Source: Burkholderiales bacterium C2 (GTDB lineage Bacteria > Pseudomonadota > Gammaproteobacteria > Burkholderiales > Burkholderiaceae_C). Taken from it: 64,000 nt of DNA. Both the position numbers and the translations under genes were made by a program. The notes under the pieces are model-generated. The model was given only the letters and a program-made list of their open reading frames with translations, was not told where the DNA came from and made no database searches. This document shows, piece by piece, positions 42,154 through 51,217 of the stretch (positions are counted from its first letter, which is position 1; the number at the start of each line of letters is the position of its first letter). The stretch covers positions 23,082 through 87,081 of the forward strand of contig SCOI01000026.1 of assembly GCA_005503085.1 (NCBI GenBank), read 5' to 3'.

Positions 42154-43017
42154 TCAGGGCTTGCCGGCGGCGCGCAGCCGCGCGTAGTGATCGGCCTGGG
42201 CCGCATCGCCGCGCGCCCGGTACAGCGCCTCCAGCTCCTCGAACACATAGGGGTCGGGCGCGCCGGCTGCGGCGTTGTCCTGCGCCAGCGCCAGCTGCAG
42301 GGCCAGGGCCTCGTCGGCGCGGCCCAGCAGACGCAGCTGGTTGGCGACCATCCACTGCGCTATGCGGGCCCGCGCCGTCTCGCCGGCCTCCTGGCGTAGC
42401 GCCAGCGCGGTGCGAAACTCGGCCAGCGCCTCCTCGGGCCGGCCCAGCTCGCGCAGCGCGATGCCGATATTGTTGTGCAGCGTGGCGCGCCAGCGCCGCG
42501 CGTCCGGCTGCTCGGAGGCCTGGGCCAGGGCCAGCGCCTCGCGGCCCCAGCGCAACTGATCGGCCGGCGCGGTGTCGACGAAGGCCAGCATGTGCAGCAC
42601 GTCCACCGCCAGGCCGTCCAGCCGCGCGGCACGCGCCTGCTCCAGCGCGCGCTGATAGGCGGCGCGGGCGAGGGCGCGCGTCTCTGCGGTCTGGGTGGCC
42701 GGCGCATGGGTGGCCGAGCTGTAGCTGCGGCCCAGCTCCAGCGCATGGCGCACGCGCGGCTCGGGGCCGGCGCTCGCCAGCTGCGGCTCGATGGCGGCCA
42801 GCACGGTGCGCGCCGCCTCGAAATCGCGCCGCAGGCCATGTGTGCGGGCAATCTGGGTCTGCAGGATCAGCGCCTCGTCGCCACTGGCCTGGACCAGCGC
42901 GGCGCGGAAACGCTGCTCGCTGAGCGCGGGGTCGGAGTAGTTCCAGAGGGCGTTGAGGTCGAGGGCCATCGCGGGCGTGCCGATCAGGAGAAGCGCGAGC
43001 AGCGGCAGCCGGCTCAT
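42154..43017 (-). CDS. TPR-containing secreted protein
   Basis: The 287-residue protein has a signal peptide (LPLLALLLIGTPAMA). Tetratricopeptide-like helix pairs follow at about residues 40-270, the clearest being RRWRATLHNNIGIALRELGRPEEALAEFRTALALRQEAG. TPR solenoids mediate protein contact; no enzyme motif is seen. ATG at 43017 is used because it overlaps the SRPBCC stop by 4 bases (ATGA) and starts MSRLPLLALLL. It is translationally coupled to that gene. Confidence 0.78.
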   Translation of the reverse strand: MSRLPLLALLLIGTPAMALDLNALWNYSDPALSEQRFRAALVQASGDEALILQTQIARTHGLRRDFEAARTVLAAIEPQLASAGPEPRVRHALELGRSYSSATHAPATQTAETRALARAAYQRALEQARAARLDGLAVDVLHMLAFVDTAPADQLRWGREALALAQASEQPDARRWRATLHNNIGIALRELGRPEEALAEFRTALALRQEAGETARARIAQWMVANQLRLLGRADEALALQLALAQDNAAAGAPDPYVFEELEALYRARGDAAQADHYARLRAAGKP

Positions 43018-43493
43018 TCGCACAGCGCCTTCAGCGCCGCCAGGGCCTTGGGCCACATCTCCTGCATCATCGCCTCGTAGTCGGTGGCGATGTCTTGATC
43101 GATGCGCAGCTCGGTACGGCCGGCGTCCAGCGCGATCAGCGTGTAGTTTTCGAAGGCCGGGGTCCAGGCGCGCACCATGGGGCTGTCACGGTCCACCACG
43201 CCGTTCGCGTCGATCATGCCCAGGTGCTGGATCGAGATGAACTCGGGTTCGCGGCGCTCGGCGATGCGCGCCAGCATGCCGCCGGCGCCGGGCGCCAGGA
43301 AGCGGATCTCGGCCCCCTCATCCCAGGAGCCCTCGTAGCAGGAGTTGGGCGCGAAGGCGGCGGTCCACTGGCGGTAGGTGTCTTGCTCCAGCAGCGTGTG
43401 CCAGACCTTGTCGCGCGGCGCCTGGATGGTGATGGAAAAGTGCAGCTGGGTCTTGCCGGCAGAGGCAGAACTGGAAGAGGGGCTGTCGCTCAT
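43014..43493 (-). CDS. SRPBCC family protein (AHSA1/START-like)
   Basis: The 159-residue protein begins with a Ser-rich disordered stretch, then HFSITIQAPRDKVWHTLLEQDTYRQWTAAFAPNS, the usual AHSA1-like opening. Closing motifs are TELRIDQDIATDYEAMMQEMWPKALAALK. SRPBCC folds bind hydrophobic ligands in a deep cavity; no ligand is predictable. ATG at 43493 is used, giving a conventional length. It overlaps the TPR gene by 4 bases and follows the DUF2784 gene by 44 bases. Confidence 0.85.
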   Translation of the reverse strand: MSDSPSSSSASAGKTQLHFSITIQAPRDKVWHTLLEQDTYRQWTAAFAPNSCYEGSWDEGAEIRFLAPGAGGMLARIAERREPEFISIQHLGMIDANGVVDRDSPMVRAWTPAFENYTLIALDAGRTELRIDQDIATDYEAMMQEMWPKALAALKALCE

Positions 43494-43537
43494 GGCGTCC
43501 GGTCTCCTGAGTTGCGGGGGCGGGGCGGAAAATAGCA

Positions 43538-43915
43538 TCAGGCGGCCAGGACCAGCAAGCCGAAGCCGCTGTAGAGCAGGGCAAACACCCAGTCCGGCGC
43601 ACTGTAGAACAGCAGGCGGTGCAGCCAGTCGGCGATGAAGCCCTGCCCGCCGTAAGCGGGCTGGCCGGCCTGGCGGCGCAGCCAGTTCTCCAGCAGGGTC
43701 AGCGGGCAGGTCTGGCCCAGCCAGGCCTGGGCCGCGACGATGCCGATCGCCGCCAGGTGGGCGAGGCGGAAGCCCAGGCGGTTGACACCAGGCCAGCGCC
43801 GCCTGCCCATATTGCCGGCGACGATGGCCACCAGACCGACGACGACGAACAGCACCACCGCCAGGTGCAGGATCAGCACCAGATCGGCAAGTGGGGCGGC
43901 GAGGGCGGTGGGCAT
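43538..43915 (-). CDS. DUF2784 family membrane protein
   Basis: The 125-residue protein has three to four membrane helices. DUF2784 features are visible: LADLVLILHLAVVLFVVVGL, WPGVNRLGFRLAHLAAIGIVAAQAWLGQTCPLTLLENWLR, and a C-terminal DWLHRLLFY. The family function is unknown. ATG at 43915 is preferred to an upstream in-frame ATG at 43990 that overlaps the divergent GST promoter. The gene is divergent from a GST gene across 73 bases. Confidence 0.88.
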   Translation of the reverse strand: MPTALAAPLADLVLILHLAVVLFVVVGLVAIVAGNMGRRRWPGVNRLGFRLAHLAAIGIVAAQAWLGQTCPLTLLENWLRRQAGQPAYGGQGFIADWLHRLLFYSAPDWVFALLYSGFGLLVLAA

Positions 43916-43988
43916 GGCCGGGCAGAGAAATCGAAAGCATCGTATCGTTGCGGCCCCAAACAAACTCACAGCCCACGGAGGCACTCCC

Positions 43989-44597
43989 ATGAAGCTCTAC
44001 TACAGCACCGGCGCCTGCTCCCTGTCCCCGCATATCGTGCTGCGCGAGGCGGGTCTGCCCTTCGAGCTGGTGCTGGCCAGCACCAAGACCCACAAGCTGC
44101 AGGACGGCACCGATTTCTACACCATCAATGCCAAGGGCTATGTGCCGCTGCTGGAGCTGGACAACGGCGAGCGCCTCAGCGAAGGCCCGGCCATCGTGCA
44201 GTACATCGCCGACCAGGTGCCTGACAAGCAGCTGGCGCCGGCCAATGGCAGCTGGGCGCGCTACCGCCTGCAGGAGCTGCTGAACTTCATCACCAGCGAG
44301 CTGCACAAGGGTTTCTCGCCGCTGTTCAATCCGGCCATGCCCGAGGAAGCCAAGGCGCTGTCGCGCGCCAAGCTGGCCGAGCGCCTGGGCTGGATCGACG
44401 CGCAGCTGGCCGGCAAGCCATTTCTGATGGGCGATCAGTTCACGGTGGCCGACGCCTATCTGTTCACCGTCAGCAACTGGGCCAAGATGGTCCATGTCGA
44501 CCTCAGCACCTACACCCATCTGCTGGCTTACCGTGAGCGCGTCGCGGCCCGCCCGGCCGTGCAGGAAGCGATGAAGGCCGAAGGCCTGATCAAGTGA
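43989..44597 (+). CDS. Glutathione S-transferase, beta-class type
   Basis: The 202-residue enzyme has a thioredoxin-fold N-terminal domain starting MKLYYSTGACSLSPHIVLREAGLPFELVL, where the CSLSPHI motif with Cys10 is typical of bacterial beta-class GSTs. The C-terminal helical domain has GDQFTVADAYLFTVSNW. It conjugates glutathione to electrophiles or has a peroxidase-like role. ATG at 43989 has a GAGGCACTCCC stretch upstream. It overlaps the NUDIX gene by 4 bases (GTGA), so the two are coupled. Confidence 0.93.
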   Translation: MKLYYSTGACSLSPHIVLREAGLPFELVLASTKTHKLQDGTDFYTINAKGYVPLLELDNGERLSEGPAIVQYIADQVPDKQLAPANGSWARYRLQELLNFITSELHKGFSPLFNPAMPEEAKALSRAKLAERLGWIDAQLAGKPFLMGDQFTVADAYLFTVSNWAKMVHVDLSTYTHLLAYRERVAARPAVQEAMKAEGLIK

Positions 44598-45163
44598 GAG
44601 CGCAGGCGCGCCAGCAGCTGGCGCTCTATCTGCAGCGCTTTCCGGCCGAGGCGGCGCGCCTGGCGGCGCTGCGCGCGCAGCTCGACGAGGACGCCGGCGA
44701 CCCGCTGAGCCGTGCCAATATGCGCGGCCATGTGACGACCAGCGCCCTGGTGCTGGATGCGTCGCTGCGCCACATCCTGCTGATACACCACCGCGTGATC
44801 GGCCGCTGGCTGCAGCCGGGCGGGCATTACGAGCCGGGACAGGACCTGTGGGGGTCGGCGCTGCGCGAGGTGGCCGAGGAAACCGGGGTGACGGATCTCG
44901 CCGCTCACCCTGCCTGGGGTCAGGCCTTGCCGCTGGACATCGACAGCCATCCGATCGCCGCCAATCCAAAGAAGGGCGAGGGCGATCACTGGCATCACGA
45001 CTACGCCTATCTGGTGATCGCGCCGCTGACGCAAGACCTGGCCCCGCAGCTGGCCGAGGTGCATGGCGCGGCCTGGCGGCCGCTGGACGAGTACCTGGCG
45101 GCCAGCGACGAGGCCCGCTACCGGGGCCTGGCCGCCAAGCTGCAGGCGCTCAGGTTTTCTTGA
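44594..45163 (+). CDS. NUDIX hydrolase
   Basis: The 189-residue protein has a Nudix box GGHYEPGQDLWGSALREVAEETGV near residues 75-98. The catalytic REVAEETG part is intact. The first Glu of the GX5E motif is Gln. Nudix enzymes cut nucleoside diphosphates linked to another group; the substrate is not evident. The start is GTG at 44594, overlapping the GST stop. The last 14 bases overlap the end of the convergent thioredoxin-like gene at 45150 (TCA-N8-TGA). Confidence 0.88.
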   Translation: MRAQARQQLALYLQRFPAEAARLAALRAQLDEDAGDPLSRANMRGHVTTSALVLDASLRHILLIHHRVIGRWLQPGGHYEPGQDLWGSALREVAEETGVTDLAAHPAWGQALPLDIDSHPIAANPKKGEGDHWHHDYAYLVIAPLTQDLAPQLAEVHGAAWRPLDEYLAASDEARYRGLAAKLQALRFS

Positions 45164-46703
45164 CCGGCGCCTTGATCAGGCCTTCGCAGGTGGCGCGCTG
45201 CTGGTCGGCGCTGTCGACCTTGGCGCAGATGCCGTTCAGCTGGGTCTTGAGCCGGTTCAGCACCGCCTGGTGCTGGCCCTCGGCGCCCCAGCTGGCCAGC
45301 TGGGTGCCGACGCGCTGCAGCGAGCGGGCGCTGCGTTCGTAGAAGGCGCCCTTGTCCTTGGCGGCCTCGGCGAAGAGCTGGGCAGCGGTCTTCTCGATCT
45401 TGGCCGCGTCCAGCGGCGCCAGCTCGACCAGCGCGCTGAAGTAGCTGGAGCCCCATTGCAGCCGGGTGGCCGGGCCTTCGCTCTTGTTGAAGGCCTCCTC
45501 GTACCAGCGCAGCGCCTCGTCGTTGCGGCCCTGCTTCTTGGCATTGCCGCCCAGCTGGCTCATCAGGTAGTAGGGCGAATGGCTCTTGGCCAGGCTGGCC
45601 TTCAGCAGCTCGTCGCTGTCCTTCCACAGCCCCGCCTGGCCCAGCAGATAGGAGGCCGAGGTGATCACGGCCTGGCGCTCGTAGCCGTCGCTGATCTCGC
45701 GGTCGGCGCGGGCCGCATGGGTCTTGACCTCCTGCTGCAGGGCCGGCGCGATCTTGGGGTGCAGCTCGGTCTTGGGCTGGTCGATGCGGGCCAGGCCGAC
45801 CCGGGCCAGCAGCGCGCCCAGGCGGTCGGCGCGCGACAGCGTGGTATCGGCCTCCAGGCGCTTGAGCGCGGTCTCGAACTCGGCCACCAGGGCCTGGCGC
45901 TCGGCGCCGGGCTCGTTGTGCAGGGCCTTGACGATGTCGGCGGCCTCGTTGGTCAGCACATCGGCCTGGCTGCGGCTCTGCCTGGCGTCGGCCAGCACCG
46001 CGCGCACCCGCTCGCGCAGCGCGGCATCGGCCTTGACGCCCTGGCCGTCGTTGCTGGCGGCCAGCGCCTTCAGCCACAGCCGGGTGGTGGTCTCGGCATC
46101 GACGCCCTGGCTGGCCACGGCCAGCTGGGTCAGCAGCCCGGGCCGCTCAGCGGCCGGCACCAGCTGCTGCTCGTCGGTTTCCCAGGAATAGAAGCCCAAC
46201 AGCCGCCACTCGTTGGCGGCCAGCTTCTTGCCGGCTTTTGCATCGGCCAGCACCGCCTTGACCGGACGGCCACCGGCCAGGCCCAGCTGCAGCACCTTCA
46301 TGACCTGGGGCGCATCGGCCTCGCCGGGCAGGCGGGTGATCTCGCTGCCCTCGGGGCTGAACAGAATCATGGTCGGATAGCCACGCACCTTGAAGCGGCT
46401 GCCGAGCTTCTGCGCGCCGGGCAGGTCGCCATCGATATTGACGGCAACGAAGGCGCGCGACTGCTCGATGAAGTCCTGGCGGTTGAACAGCGTGGCCTTC
46501 AGCTGGTTGCAGGGCGGGCACCATTTGGCGCCCCAGTACAGCAGCACCGGTTTCTTCTCGGCTTTCGCCTGCGCGAAGGCGCGCTCGATATCGGCATCGG
46601 CGGCGGCCGCCTGCCAGCTGACGCCGGCGGGCGCGGCGGCCTGCAGGACGGTGGGGCTGCTCAGGGCGAGTGCCAGGGCGAGGGCGGTCAGGCGTGGTGT
46701 CAT
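45150..46703 (-). CDS. Secreted thioredoxin-fold protein with long helical C-terminal region
   Basis: The 517-residue protein has a signal peptide (LTALALALALSSPTVLQA). A thioredoxin domain at about residues 25-130 holds the active site WCPPC in LYWGAKWCPPCNQLKATLF and a cis-Pro in RGYPTMILF. The remaining 380 residues are helical, Ala/Lys-rich, with TPR-like stretches (DEALRWYEEAFNKSEGPATRLQWGSSYFSALVELAPLDA). It is a periplasmic disulfide-active protein with a repeat tail, perhaps an adaptor. No disulfide partner gene is nearby. Confidence 0.85.
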   Translation of the reverse strand: MTPRLTALALALALSSPTVLQAAAPAGVSWQAAAADADIERAFAQAKAEKKPVLLYWGAKWCPPCNQLKATLFNRQDFIEQSRAFVAVNIDGDLPGAQKLGSRFKVRGYPTMILFSPEGSEITRLPGEADAPQVMKVLQLGLAGGRPVKAVLADAKAGKKLAANEWRLLGFYSWETDEQQLVPAAERPGLLTQLAVASQGVDAETTTRLWLKALAASNDGQGVKADAALRERVRAVLADARQSRSQADVLTNEAADIVKALHNEPGAERQALVAEFETALKRLEADTTLSRADRLGALLARVGLARIDQPKTELHPKIAPALQQEVKTHAARADREISDGYERQAVITSASYLLGQAGLWKDSDELLKASLAKSHSPYYLMSQLGGNAKKQGRNDEALRWYEEAFNKSEGPATRLQWGSSYFSALVELAPLDAAKIEKTAAQLFAEAAKDKGAFYERSARSLQRVGTQLASWGAEGQHQAVLNRLKTQLNGICAKVDSADQQRATCEGLIKAPVKKT

Positions 46704-46831
46704 GGGGCGAGCGCGCCGCCCTTGTGAGGCGGGCCGGGCTTGTTGATCAGGAAGGATATTGTCTGCCCAACAGCCAGGCCCTGCCCATGAGGGGAATGCA
46801 GGAGCTTATGCGCGCTGCGCACAAGCGGCGC

Positions 46832-47581
46832 TCAGCCCCGGACGGCCAGACCGCTCAGCACGATGGCACCGCCAAACAGCATCCAGTCGTTCAGCACATG
46901 GGCCAGGGTCGACACCAGGATGTTCTTGCTGAGCAGATAGGCCAGGCTCAGCACCAGCCGGGCCGAGCCTATCACCAGCAGGCATTGCGCCAGGTTCCAC
47001 TGGTAGGTCGGCAGATGGGCCAGCGCGAAGGGCAGGGCCGACAGCAGCCAGGCCAGCAGCAGCGCGCGCCGGCGTGGCAGGCCCAGGCGGCCGGTGAACC
47101 AGCTCAGCAAGGCCAGCAAGGGCAGCAGGGTCAGCAACTCCTCGCCGAGCAACTGCGGGATCGACTGCAGGAAGAACAGCGCACGCGCGCCACCCGACTC
47201 CCGGCCCAGCGCTTCGACCGCTGGGTTGGCATTGGCGCCGAGCCAGCTGGCGACGACCCAGCCGATCACCACGGTCACCGCGATGTTCAGCAGCGCGATA
47301 CCCAGGGCCAGCGCCAAATCGCGCGGACTGAGCCGCCGGAACAGGGCGCGCCAGTGCGGCCCGGCCAGCGCGCGCAGGGCCAGCAGCGGGATCAGCGGGA
47401 ACAGCAGCGCCGGGATCAGGCGGGCCGGACCGGCCGGCAGCGGCAGGGACAGAGCCGCGAAGCCGGCCACAACGGCCAGCATCAGCAGACCCCAGGCAAG
47501 CGGGCTCAGCGCGACGGGCTGGCCGTTGTAGAAGGGGAAGTCGTCGCTGCTGTCGTTGCTGGTCTGCAAGGTGGGCACCAT
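46832..47581 (-). CDS. CPBP family intramembrane metalloprotease (CaaX-protease-like)
   Basis: The 249-residue protein has about seven membrane helices and the CPBP motifs QLLGEELLTLLPLL (EE motif), SALPFALAHLPTYQWN (the His of FxxxH) and LVSTLAHVLNDW (the HxxxD motif). The usual Arg after EExxxR is replaced. Such proteases act in the membrane; substrates are unknown and several family members confer bacteriocin self-immunity. No peptide gene is next to it here. ATG at 47581 is the first after the intergenic gap. Confidence 0.85.
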   Translation of the reverse strand: MVPTLQTSNDSSDDFPFYNGQPVALSPLAWGLLMLAVVAGFAALSLPLPAGPARLIPALLFPLIPLLALRALAGPHWRALFRRLSPRDLALALGIALLNIAVTVVIGWVVASWLGANANPAVEALGRESGGARALFFLQSIPQLLGEELLTLLPLLALLSWFTGRLGLPRRRALLLAWLLSALPFALAHLPTYQWNLAQCLLVIGSARLVLSLAYLLSKNILVSTLAHVLNDWMLFGGAIVLSGLAVRG

Positions 47582-47666
47582 GACGGGATCGTAGACACGC
47601 GCTTAGCCTAACCGCAGCGGCGCCCGCTAGGATGGCCCACCACGCAAGACCTGCCCCTCAACTCCA

Positions 47667-48230
47667 ATGTCCAACGCCCCTCGTCGTGTCTCGCCGCCGG
47701 CCGAAAGCGTGCTCGCTGCGGACTACGGGGCCGCGCATCTTGCCGATGCCTTTGCCATCGCGCTGCCGGATGGGGCGCCTGCTGATGCCGATGCGCTGAC
47801 GCTCGCGCGCTCCGTGCTGGCCCACCCGCCGCGCTGGATGCGCGCGCTGCTGGCGATCCGCGACGCGCTGGTGAAGCCCTTAGGCCTGAAGACCACGGCG
47901 GCGATGCGCGAGCATCTGGCGCGCAGCGGTGTCGCGCATGTCGACATCTTTCGCCTGCTGTCGGCCAGGCCGGAGGAGGCGGTGTTCGGGGAGATGGACC
48001 GCCATCTGGATTTCAAGTTGTCGATCCTGGTCAGGCCGGTCGAAGGCTTTGCTTCTTCTTCATCATCACCTCGCCGCGAGGTTGTGGCGACCACCGTGGT
48101 GCATTGCCACAACGTGCTGGGTCGGGTGTACCTCGGCTTGATCCTTCCGGGGCATGTGCTGGTGGTGAGGTCGCTGCTGAAGGAGGCTGGGCGGCGTTGG
48201 CGGGATGGACTGGGGCGCGGTCTGGGCTGA
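47667..48230 (+). CDS. DUF2867 family protein
   Basis: The 187-residue protein matches DUF2867. Its core runs ADAFAIALPDGAPADADALTLARSVLAHPPRWMRALLAIRDALVKPLGLKT in the N-terminal half and VVATTVVHCHNVLGRVYLGLILPGHVLVVRSLLKEA in the C-terminal half. It has no signal peptide. The function is unknown. It starts 85 bases from the divergent CPBP gene and ends before an AT-poor gap of 74 bases to the LysR gene. Confidence 0.85.
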   Translation: MSNAPRRVSPPAESVLAADYGAAHLADAFAIALPDGAPADADALTLARSVLAHPPRWMRALLAIRDALVKPLGLKTTAAMREHLARSGVAHVDIFRLLSARPEEAVFGEMDRHLDFKLSILVRPVEGFASSSSSPRREVVATTVVHCHNVLGRVYLGLILPGHVLVVRSLLKEAGRRWRDGLGRGLG

Positions 48231-48304
48231 CGGCTGCCGTGCCGGGGGGATGCCGGCTTGCTGTTGCGGTGTCCTCTTGCGATGCTCACGGGACGATTTC
48301 AAGG

Positions 48305-49207
48305 TCAGGGCAATGCCGCATGCCCATCAAACAGCTCGACCAGGGGACGTGTGCCCTCAAACACCGCGTCAAACAGTTGCTTGATGCGGGGCACGTAGCG
48401 CAGATCCAAACGGGTGAGCAGCCAAAGGTCGCTGCGCCAGGCTTTGGGCGGCGTCGGTAGCACACGGCAGATGCTGGGCTCCAAATCACCGAGATAGCAC
48501 GGCAGCACGGCCAAGCCTGCGCCGGCTTTGACTAGATTCAACACGTTGACGTGACTGTTGGTGCGCAACACGGCGTTGGCGTCCAAGCCTTGCTGGTGCA
48601 GCCACTTGGAGGAATCCAGATGCGCGAAGGTGTCGTCGCCGGCAACCCAGGGGAAATCGGCCAGATTGCTGGGTGTTGCCCCGCCGATCTTGCGTGAGCG
48701 GTACACCGTGGACTCGATGCGGCACAGACGCCGTGCCACCAGCGGGTCCGCCGGCCGGCCGCCCGCACGAATGGCCACATCGGCCTCGCCCTTCAGAATG
48801 TCTTGCTGCACCGTGGAAGTGTTGATCAACAACTGCACACCGGCCTGGCGCTGGTAGGCACTGAGCAAGGGTGCCAGGGCTGCATGCATGAGGGTGTCGG
48901 TGGTGGTCAGCCGCACAACCCCACCCGGCCAGGCGGCGCGCTTACCGAGTTGCCGTGTGGCTGAGGCCAAGCCGGTTTCCATGTCGGCGGCAACCTGCAA
49001 CAACTCCTGCCCTGCCTCAGTCAGCGCGTAGCCGGCACGGCTGCGCTCAAACAAGCGCACGCCCAGTACGCCTTCCAGAGACCTCAGGCGACGAAACACG
49101 GTGGCATGGCTGACCCCCAGTTTGCCGGCGGCTGCGGTCAGCGATCCGGCACGACCAATGTGCAAGAAGAAACGCAAGTCGTCCCAAGAGTTGGGGCTTT
49201 GGGTCAT
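48305..49207 (-). CDS. LysR family transcriptional regulator
   Basis: The 300-residue protein has the LysR HTH (WDDLRFFLHIGRAGSLTAAAGKLGVSHATVFRRLRSLEGVLGVRLFER) and a periplasmic-binding-type effector domain from residue 90. Codons are less GC-biased than average for the window. It is divergent from the gene at 49341 across 133 bases; TTTGCACAAA at 49260-49269 is an inverted repeat that could be its operator. The target is probably that gene and NIPSNAP, as LysR regulators usually control the divergent operon. Confidence 0.92.
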   Translation of the reverse strand: MTQSPNSWDDLRFFLHIGRAGSLTAAAGKLGVSHATVFRRLRSLEGVLGVRLFERSRAGYALTEAGQELLQVAADMETGLASATRQLGKRAAWPGGVVRLTTTDTLMHAALAPLLSAYQRQAGVQLLINTSTVQQDILKGEADVAIRAGGRPADPLVARRLCRIESTVYRSRKIGGATPSNLADFPWVAGDDTFAHLDSSKWLHQQGLDANAVLRTNSHVNVLNLVKAGAGLAVLPCYLGDLEPSICRVLPTPPKAWRSDLWLLTRLDLRYVPRIKQLFDAVFEGTRPLVELFDGHAALP

Positions 49208-49340
49208 GGCAACGCACCACGGGCTGGGGTTTCGGTGGCTTGCAAGTTTGCCATCGTTATTTGCACAAATGGATGAACAAAAGACCGATCAAGCACCTAG
49301 CCTTGTAGGCACGTTTCGCACAACCCGAGAGCAAACTGGC

Positions 49341-49880
49341 ATGCCAAGCCCAACAACCAGCACCTCAACCGCCCCTAGCACCGGTGCAGCTTCTGATTTC
49401 GATTTCTTTGTCGGGTCCTGGCAGATACAGCACAGTCGGCTCAAAGAACGGCTGACTGGCTGCCAGGAATGGGAGCGATTTGAGGGCAGTTCTGCCATGC
49501 AAAAGCTGCTCGGAGGCCATGCCAATGTGGATGACAACGTGATCCACCTGCCCGATGGCGACTACCGGGCCCTGACCCTCCGAAGCTTCGACGCGGCGAG
49601 TGGCTTGTGGTCGATCTGGTGGCTGGATGGTCGCCATCCAGGTCGGCTCGATGTGCCCGTTGTCGGTGGCTTCAAGGACGGCCAGGGCTACTTCTACGCT
49701 GACGACACTCACAAGGGCCTGGCCATTCGCGTTCGCTTCCTGTGGACTCAATGCTCTGAACTGGGTCAGCCACGCTGGGAGCAAGCGTTTTCCACCGATG
49801 GGGGTGTCAGCTGGGAAGTCAACTGGGTGATGGACTTCCGCAGTATCGACGGAATTGCGGAATCACCTGAATGCCTGTAA
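49341..49880 (+). CDS. Hypothetical DUF1579-like protein controlled with NIPSNAP
   Basis: The 179-residue product starts with a Ser/Thr-rich tail, then SDFDFFVGSWQIQHSRLKERLTGCQEWERFEGSSAMQKLLGGHANVDDN. This FDFxxGxW pattern is the start of a lipocalin-like calycin barrel known from DUF1579-type proteins. ATG at 49341 is used; ATG at 49269 (24 codons upstream) also is in frame and lies within the probable LysR operator, which is why I prefer the later one. It overlaps the NIPSNAP gene by 10 bases. Confidence 0.75.
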   Translation: MPSPTTSTSTAPSTGAASDFDFFVGSWQIQHSRLKERLTGCQEWERFEGSSAMQKLLGGHANVDDNVIHLPDGDYRALTLRSFDAASGLWSIWWLDGRHPGRLDVPVVGGFKDGQGYFYADDTHKGLAIRVRFLWTQCSELGQPRWEQAFSTDGGVSWEVNWVMDFRSIDGIAESPECL

Positions 49881-50230
49881 TCGAGATTCGCAGCTACCGG
49901 CTTGTGCCAGGCCGCCGAGATCGATTCCACCAGCTGGTCAGCCAACAAAGCCTGCCGCTGATGCTGGACTGTGGCATTGACGTCGTGGACTTTGGCCCCT
50001 CGCTGCACGACGCGGACGGCTATTTCCTGATTCGCGCCTTCCGCGACGTGGCCAAGCTTGAAGTCGACCAGGCTGCCTTCTACGCGAGCCCCGCCTGGCG
50101 CAAGGGGCCACGCGAAGCCATCGTGAGTCTGATCGCATCAGACAGCAACGTGGTGATGGAGATGAGCCACGAGCGCGTCGAGGCCTTGCGCAACCGAGCC
50201 ATCGCCACCAACGGACAGCTCCCCGATTGA
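49871..50230 (+). CDS. NIPSNAP family protein
   Basis: The 119-residue protein begins VIEIRSYRLVPGRRDRFHQL, and has GPSLHDADGYFLIRAFRDVAKLEVDQAAFYASPAWRKGPR, both NIPSNAP dimeric alpha/beta-barrel motifs. Members are found in degradation clusters and have no proven enzyme activity. It overlaps the upstream gene by 10 bases, so the two form an operon under the divergent LysR. Confidence 0.88.
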   Translation: MPVIEIRSYRLVPGRRDRFHQLVSQQSLPLMLDCGIDVVDFGPSLHDADGYFLIRAFRDVAKLEVDQAAFYASPAWRKGPREAIVSLIASDSNVVMEMSHERVEALRNRAIATNGQLPD

Positions 50231-50377
50231 CGTGCCTCTCCAGCATCGAAGATGCAGCATTCATCACGGCCCGAACGGAAATGCCGGTCAAGCTGATCGG
50301 ACATTCGTCCAATGGCGCGGCAGGCGCCGCCGGGAGACAGTGAGGCCTCCTGCAACCCACCTGTCTCGTCCTCCATC

Positions 50378-51148
50378 ATGAACTCTTTCCTCAGGCTCGC
50401 CACCCTCGGCCTCGCCGCGTCCATCATGGCCGGCTCCGCCGCTGCCGCCACGCCGATTGATGCCGCGAAACCCAGCGTCGTCATCGTGCACGGTGCCTTT
50501 GCCGACGGTTCCGACTGGGCCAAGGTGATCCCGCTGCTGCAGGCCAAAGGCGTGCGCGTGACCGCCGTGCAGAACCCGCTCAGCTCGCTGGCCGACGATG
50601 CGGCTGCTGCCAAGCGCGCGATCGACGCGCAGCCCGGCAAGGTGGTGCTGGTCGGTCACTCCTGGGGCGGCGCGGTCATCACCGAGGCCGGCGTCAACTC
50701 GAAGGTGGCCGCGCTGGTCTATATTGCGGCCTTCGCGCCCGATGTCGGCCAGGCCGTCGGCGAGCTCGGCAAGAACTACCCGACCCCCTCGGGCCTGGCC
50801 CACTTCGCGCCCGATCCGGCGGGCTGGCTGTACCTGACGCCCGAAGGCATGAGCCAGCACTTCGCGCAGGACCTTCCGGCCGCCACCACCGCCGTGATGG
50901 CGGCCACGCAGGGCCCGATCCTGGGTACCGCCTTCGGCGACAAGGTCTCGGTGGCCGCCTGGAAGCACAAGCCCTCGTGGTATCTGCTGGCCGAGGCCGA
51001 CCGCATGATCGCGCCGGAGCTGCAGCGCGCCACGGCCCAGGCCATCAAGGCCAAGCTGAGCACCGTCAAGGCCAGCCATGTGCCGCAGCAGTCGCAGCCG
51101 GCCCAGGTGGCCGCGGTGATCCTGGACGCGGTGCAGAGCGTCAAGTAA
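50378..51148 (+). CDS. Secreted alpha/beta hydrolase
   Basis: The 256-residue enzyme has a signal peptide (RLATLGLAASIMAGSAAA). The fold starts SVVIVHGAFADGSDWAKVIPLL, with the nucleophile Ser in LVGHSWGGAVIT, followed by acid and His candidates near SWYLLAEADRMIAPELQ and ASHVPQQSQPA. Residues match the small EstA/YdeN-like bacterial hydrolases of unknown substrate (the HGAFADGS motif). ATG at 50378 begins MNSFLRLATLG; an open extension upstream has no Shine-Dalgarno. Confidence 0.9.
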   Translation: MNSFLRLATLGLAASIMAGSAAAATPIDAAKPSVVIVHGAFADGSDWAKVIPLLQAKGVRVTAVQNPLSSLADDAAAAKRAIDAQPGKVVLVGHSWGGAVITEAGVNSKVAALVYIAAFAPDVGQAVGELGKNYPTPSGLAHFAPDPAGWLYLTPEGMSQHFAQDLPAATTAVMAATQGPILGTAFGDKVSVAAWKHKPSWYLLAEADRMIAPELQRATAQAIKAKLSTVKASHVPQQSQPAQVAAVILDAVQSVK

Positions 51149-51217
51149 AAAGCAACAAGGCATGATGGGCGGGCGCGCCGTGCGATGCGGCGCACCCGCT
51201 TCCGTTCAACGCACACC

